Assembly: GCF_033597815.2 (NCBI RefSeq)
Contig: NZ_CP166245.1
Location: 2,108,001 to 2,172,000 of the forward strand
DNA: 64,000 nucleotides
Direction of reading: 5' to 3'
DNA from: Staphylococcus sp. KG4-3
Lineage (GTDB): Bacteria; Bacillota; Bacilli; Staphylococcales; Staphylococcaceae
Part shown: piece by piece, positions 62,263 through 64,000 of the stretch
Numbering within the stretch: position 1 is the first letter of the stretch
How the letters are laid out: every line of letters begins with the position of its first letter
Position numbers and translations under genes: made by a program
Notes under the pieces: model-generated
Databases searched by the model: none
What the model was told of the DNA's origin: nothing
Seen by the model: only the letters and a program-made list of their open reading frames with translations

Positions 62263-62321
62263 GAACCGTCACCCTATCTTCTTCTGCCCATCAATTCTTA
62301 TCTAATTGAATGTCTAAAAGT

Positions 62322-62870
62322 TTATTTTAATAACTGTTTAAATTGGCTATGATTTAACATAATATTACCAATTAAACTTGCGACAATCGCTTTTAGAATA
62401 TCAGCAGGTATAAATAATAGTGATAATGTAACAGATTTCGTGATAGGTAAATTAGTTATTAAGCCCATTATAATTGTACCTGCGATATCTAATAGTAAGA
62501 CACCAAAAACTATTGTTGTAATTAATAGTACAACAAAATTAATTTTTTTAAAATATAAGTCCCTTACCAAGCCAATAATATATGTAACAACTGGATACAT
62601 AAATAAAAATCCTGCTGACGGTCCTGCAAATACACCGATGCCACCTCGGCCACCTGATAGTAAAGGTAATCCTGCAGCTACTAGCAATAATAAGACAATG
62701 ACACTTAACGTACCATATTTACGACCAAGCAAAATTGCCGCTAGAAATATACCGATATTCTGTAATACAATTGGCACAGGCATGACAGGCAATGGGATGG
62801 CAGGCACAAACCCCAAAACAGCTATAATTGCTGTCATCAAAGCTGTATATACTAAATATTTTGTAGTCAA
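62322..62870 (-). CDS. bioY: Biotin ECF transporter S component BioY
   Basis: Membrane biotin-binding subunit of an ECF transporter; it would use the EcfA1-EcfA2-EcfT module encoded at 9986-12451. The 182 residues have about six helices, with IPLPVMPVPIVLQNIGIFLAA-type segment and AAGLPLLSGGRGGIGVFAGPSAGFLFMYP, the BioY signature. It starts at TTG 62870 with GAAGGAGG. A BirA-type palindrome lies just upstream over the promoter. Confidence 0.95.
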   Translation of the reverse strand: MTTKYLVYTALMTAIIAVLGFVPAIPLPVMPVPIVLQNIGIFLAAILLGRKYGTLSVIVLLLLVAAGLPLLSGGRGGIGVFAGPSAGFLFMYPVVTYIIGLVRDLYFKKINFVVLLITTIVFGVLLLDIAGTIIMGLITNLPITKSVTLSLLFIPADILKAIVASLIGNIMLNHSQFKQLLK

Positions 62871-62895
62871 AGTGATTCCTCCTTCAATGAAAAAA

Positions 62896-62942
62896 ATTAT
62901 ACCACAAATGTAAACTAATAAAAACTATTAGTTTACATTTGT
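62896..62942 (-). promoter_or_regulatory. BirA-type operator and -10 element of bioY
   Basis: ACAAATGTAAACTAATA and TATTAGTTTACATTTGT are perfect 17-base arms (62904-62942) around 5 bases. Measured between GTAAAC and GTTTAC the spacing is 15 bases, as in Firmicutes biotin operators. TATAAT follows at 62896-62901, so bound BirA would block initiation. Confidence 0.8.
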
Positions 62943-62955
62943 GACGTCACAATTT

Positions 62956-63009
62956 AAGGAGCGAGTTATAAGTCAAAAGTCTACCTTTGAATTCATATGC
63001 TCGCTCCTT
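62956..63009 (-). other. Stem-loop between fhuD2 and bioY
   Basis: AAGGAGCGAG pairs with CTCGCTCCTT, with an inner TCAAA/TTTGA stem. It lies about 56 bases after the fhuD2 stop. It probably ends the fhuD2 transcript, but no good T-run follows on either strand, so termination is uncertain. Confidence 0.5.
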
Positions 63010-63064
63010 AGAGACTATTTCGTTATTAAATTTACTATCTTATACATTTAAAGAATATGAATTT

Positions 63065-63967
63065 CTAATTATTTAAAAATTTTTCTTTTAAATCTTTTCT
63101 CATATATTCTAGTGTATAAGGATCATTATACCAATATGTTTCTGCTTGAACTTGAATCACTTGATCCTTTTGAACAGCTGGTATATTTTGCCATAAATCT
63201 GTTTTTTCATAAGCTGGTTTCGATTTACCTTCACTTGTTGAAACAATATAATCACCTGCATAATCTGCAATCTTCTCTTGTTTCACTTCTGCCCAACCTT
63301 CTTTTTTAACTAAGTCGTTTAATTTGTCAGGCATTTTAAGACCAAATGCTTGATATAATACTTCGCCACCACGTCCCCAATTCGGTCCGTAGCTGTATAA
63401 TTTTTTATCAAATTCATCAAAGATAGAGACTGTTGCATCTTCACCAATTTTGTCTTTGATTTCTTGTCCATCTTTTTTAGTTTGAGCTTTCCATTCTTTT
63501 TCCCAAGAAGCTACTTTATCTTCTTTACCAAGTAATTTACCTAATTCTCTTTGTTGATCTAAATATTTATGCTTCCCATAGTCAAAAACAACAGTTGGTG
63601 CAATTTTATTGTATTTTTTAATATTTTTATCCGTAGAATAAACAATGATTAAGTCAGGCTTTGCTTTTGCTACCTTTTCTACATCATTTTCCCCAATTTT
63701 TTCTACCCCTTTAAACTTATCTTTTAGCAATTTACTACTATCTACTTGTTCGTTAACAGCTACAATATTACCGCCAAGATATTTAATACCACCTGCATAT
63801 GTAGGTGCTACAACTGCTATTCTTTCGGGTTTTTTAGGTATATCTATGCTTTTACCACTATCTAATTTATAAGATTTTGTTTCTTCTTTTTTGTCACTAT
63901 CTGATTTATTACCACATGCAGCTAAAATGAGTACTAAAACAAGTAACGGAAACAATAATTTTTTCAT
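63065..63967 (-). CDS. fhuD2: Hydroxamate siderophore-binding lipoprotein FhuD2
   Basis: Captures ferric hydroxamates at the cell surface for the FhuCBG importer. The signal peptide ends in lipobox LAAC (Cys at 18). The mature protein has RIAVVAPTYAGGIKYLGGNIVAVNEQVD (N-lobe), EKVAKAKPDLIIVYSTDKNIKKY, LYSYGPNWGRGGEVLYQAFGLKM, and YWYNDPYTLEYMRKDLKEKF at the C-terminus, a close match to S. aureus FhuD2. The 300-residue length fits. GGAGGAG precedes the ATG and a Fur box lies directly upstream. Confidence 0.95.
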   Translation of the reverse strand: MKKLLFPLLVLVLILAACGNKSDSDKKEETKSYKLDSGKSIDIPKKPERIAVVAPTYAGGIKYLGGNIVAVNEQVDSSKLLKDKFKGVEKIGENDVEKVAKAKPDLIIVYSTDKNIKKYNKIAPTVVFDYGKHKYLDQQRELGKLLGKEDKVASWEKEWKAQTKKDGQEIKDKIGEDATVSIFDEFDKKLYSYGPNWGRGGEVLYQAFGLKMPDKLNDLVKKEGWAEVKQEKIADYAGDYIVSTSEGKSKPAYEKTDLWQNIPAVQKDQVIQVQAETYWYNDPYTLEYMRKDLKEKFLNN

Positions 63968-63975
63968 AATTCTCC

Positions 63976-63996
63976 TCCAATGAAAATGATTATCAG
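63976..63996 (-). promoter_or_regulatory. Fur box of fhuD2
   Basis: On the minus strand GATAATCATTTTCATTG, close to the 19-base consensus GATAATGATAATCATTATC. It overlaps the region just before the ribosome site, which predicts repression by Fur when iron is sufficient. Confidence 0.8.
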
Positions 63997-64000
63997 TACC

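Overview
The window is a low-GC Firmicutes chromosome segment, and its gene content and order point to Staphylococcus. The indicators are an asp23/amaP/opuD2 block, sarV beside the molybdenum-cofactor cluster, femX (fmhB), fhuD2, and a spc/alpha ribosomal cluster without map between adk and infA. It is probably not S. aureus: Leloir-pathway genes galR-galK-galE-galT sit between modA and fdhD, whereas S. aureus uses the tagatose-6-phosphate route for galactose. A coagulase-negative species of the S. saprophyticus/xylosus/cohnii/equorum type is my inference and is not proven by the sequence.

Layout. Positions 1-8000 hold a staphylococcal intergenic repeat, the alkaline-shock operon (opuD2, then amaP-DUF2273-asp23 behind a good SigB-type promoter), two medium-chain reductases, a divergent luciferase-like oxidoreductase and a DUF915-type hydrolase. 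Positions 8100-26800 are one long minus-strand block: S10-spc-alpha ribosomal proteins with secY, adk, infA and rpoA, then the ECF energy-coupling module (ecfA1-ecfA2-ecfT), truA, and rplM-rpsI. Positions 27000-36400 hold a purine permease, topoisomerase III, a GNAT protein, glcU-gdh (glucose uptake and oxidation), an AEC carrier and small membrane proteins. Positions 36600-44300 hold an RND exporter, femX, a VOC protein and a MarR/MFS pair with a good candidate operator.

Positions 44300-55450 are devoted to molybdenum: sarV, then moeA-mobB-moaE-moaD-mobA-moaA, divergent moaC, moeB-moaB, and the molybdate importer modABC. A GbsR-type regulator and an MBL-fold hydrolase lie between. fdhD at 60.6 kb completes the formate dehydrogenase/Moco theme, although no molybdoenzyme itself is in the window. 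galRKET, a GNAT protein, bioY under a BirA-type operator and fhuD2 under a Fur box close the window.

I found no prophage, IS element, CRISPR array, tRNA, rRNA or defence system. The window is essentially conserved core genome. The less-explained signals are non-coding: a palindrome over the modA start region, a structured element upstream of it, hairpin clusters at 12.5-12.9 kb and 34.25-34.75 kb, the long rpsJ and rplM leaders, and a dispersed CTGGGACA-type hairpin family. Where a longer reading frame existed, start codons were chosen from visible Shine-Dalgarno sequences.
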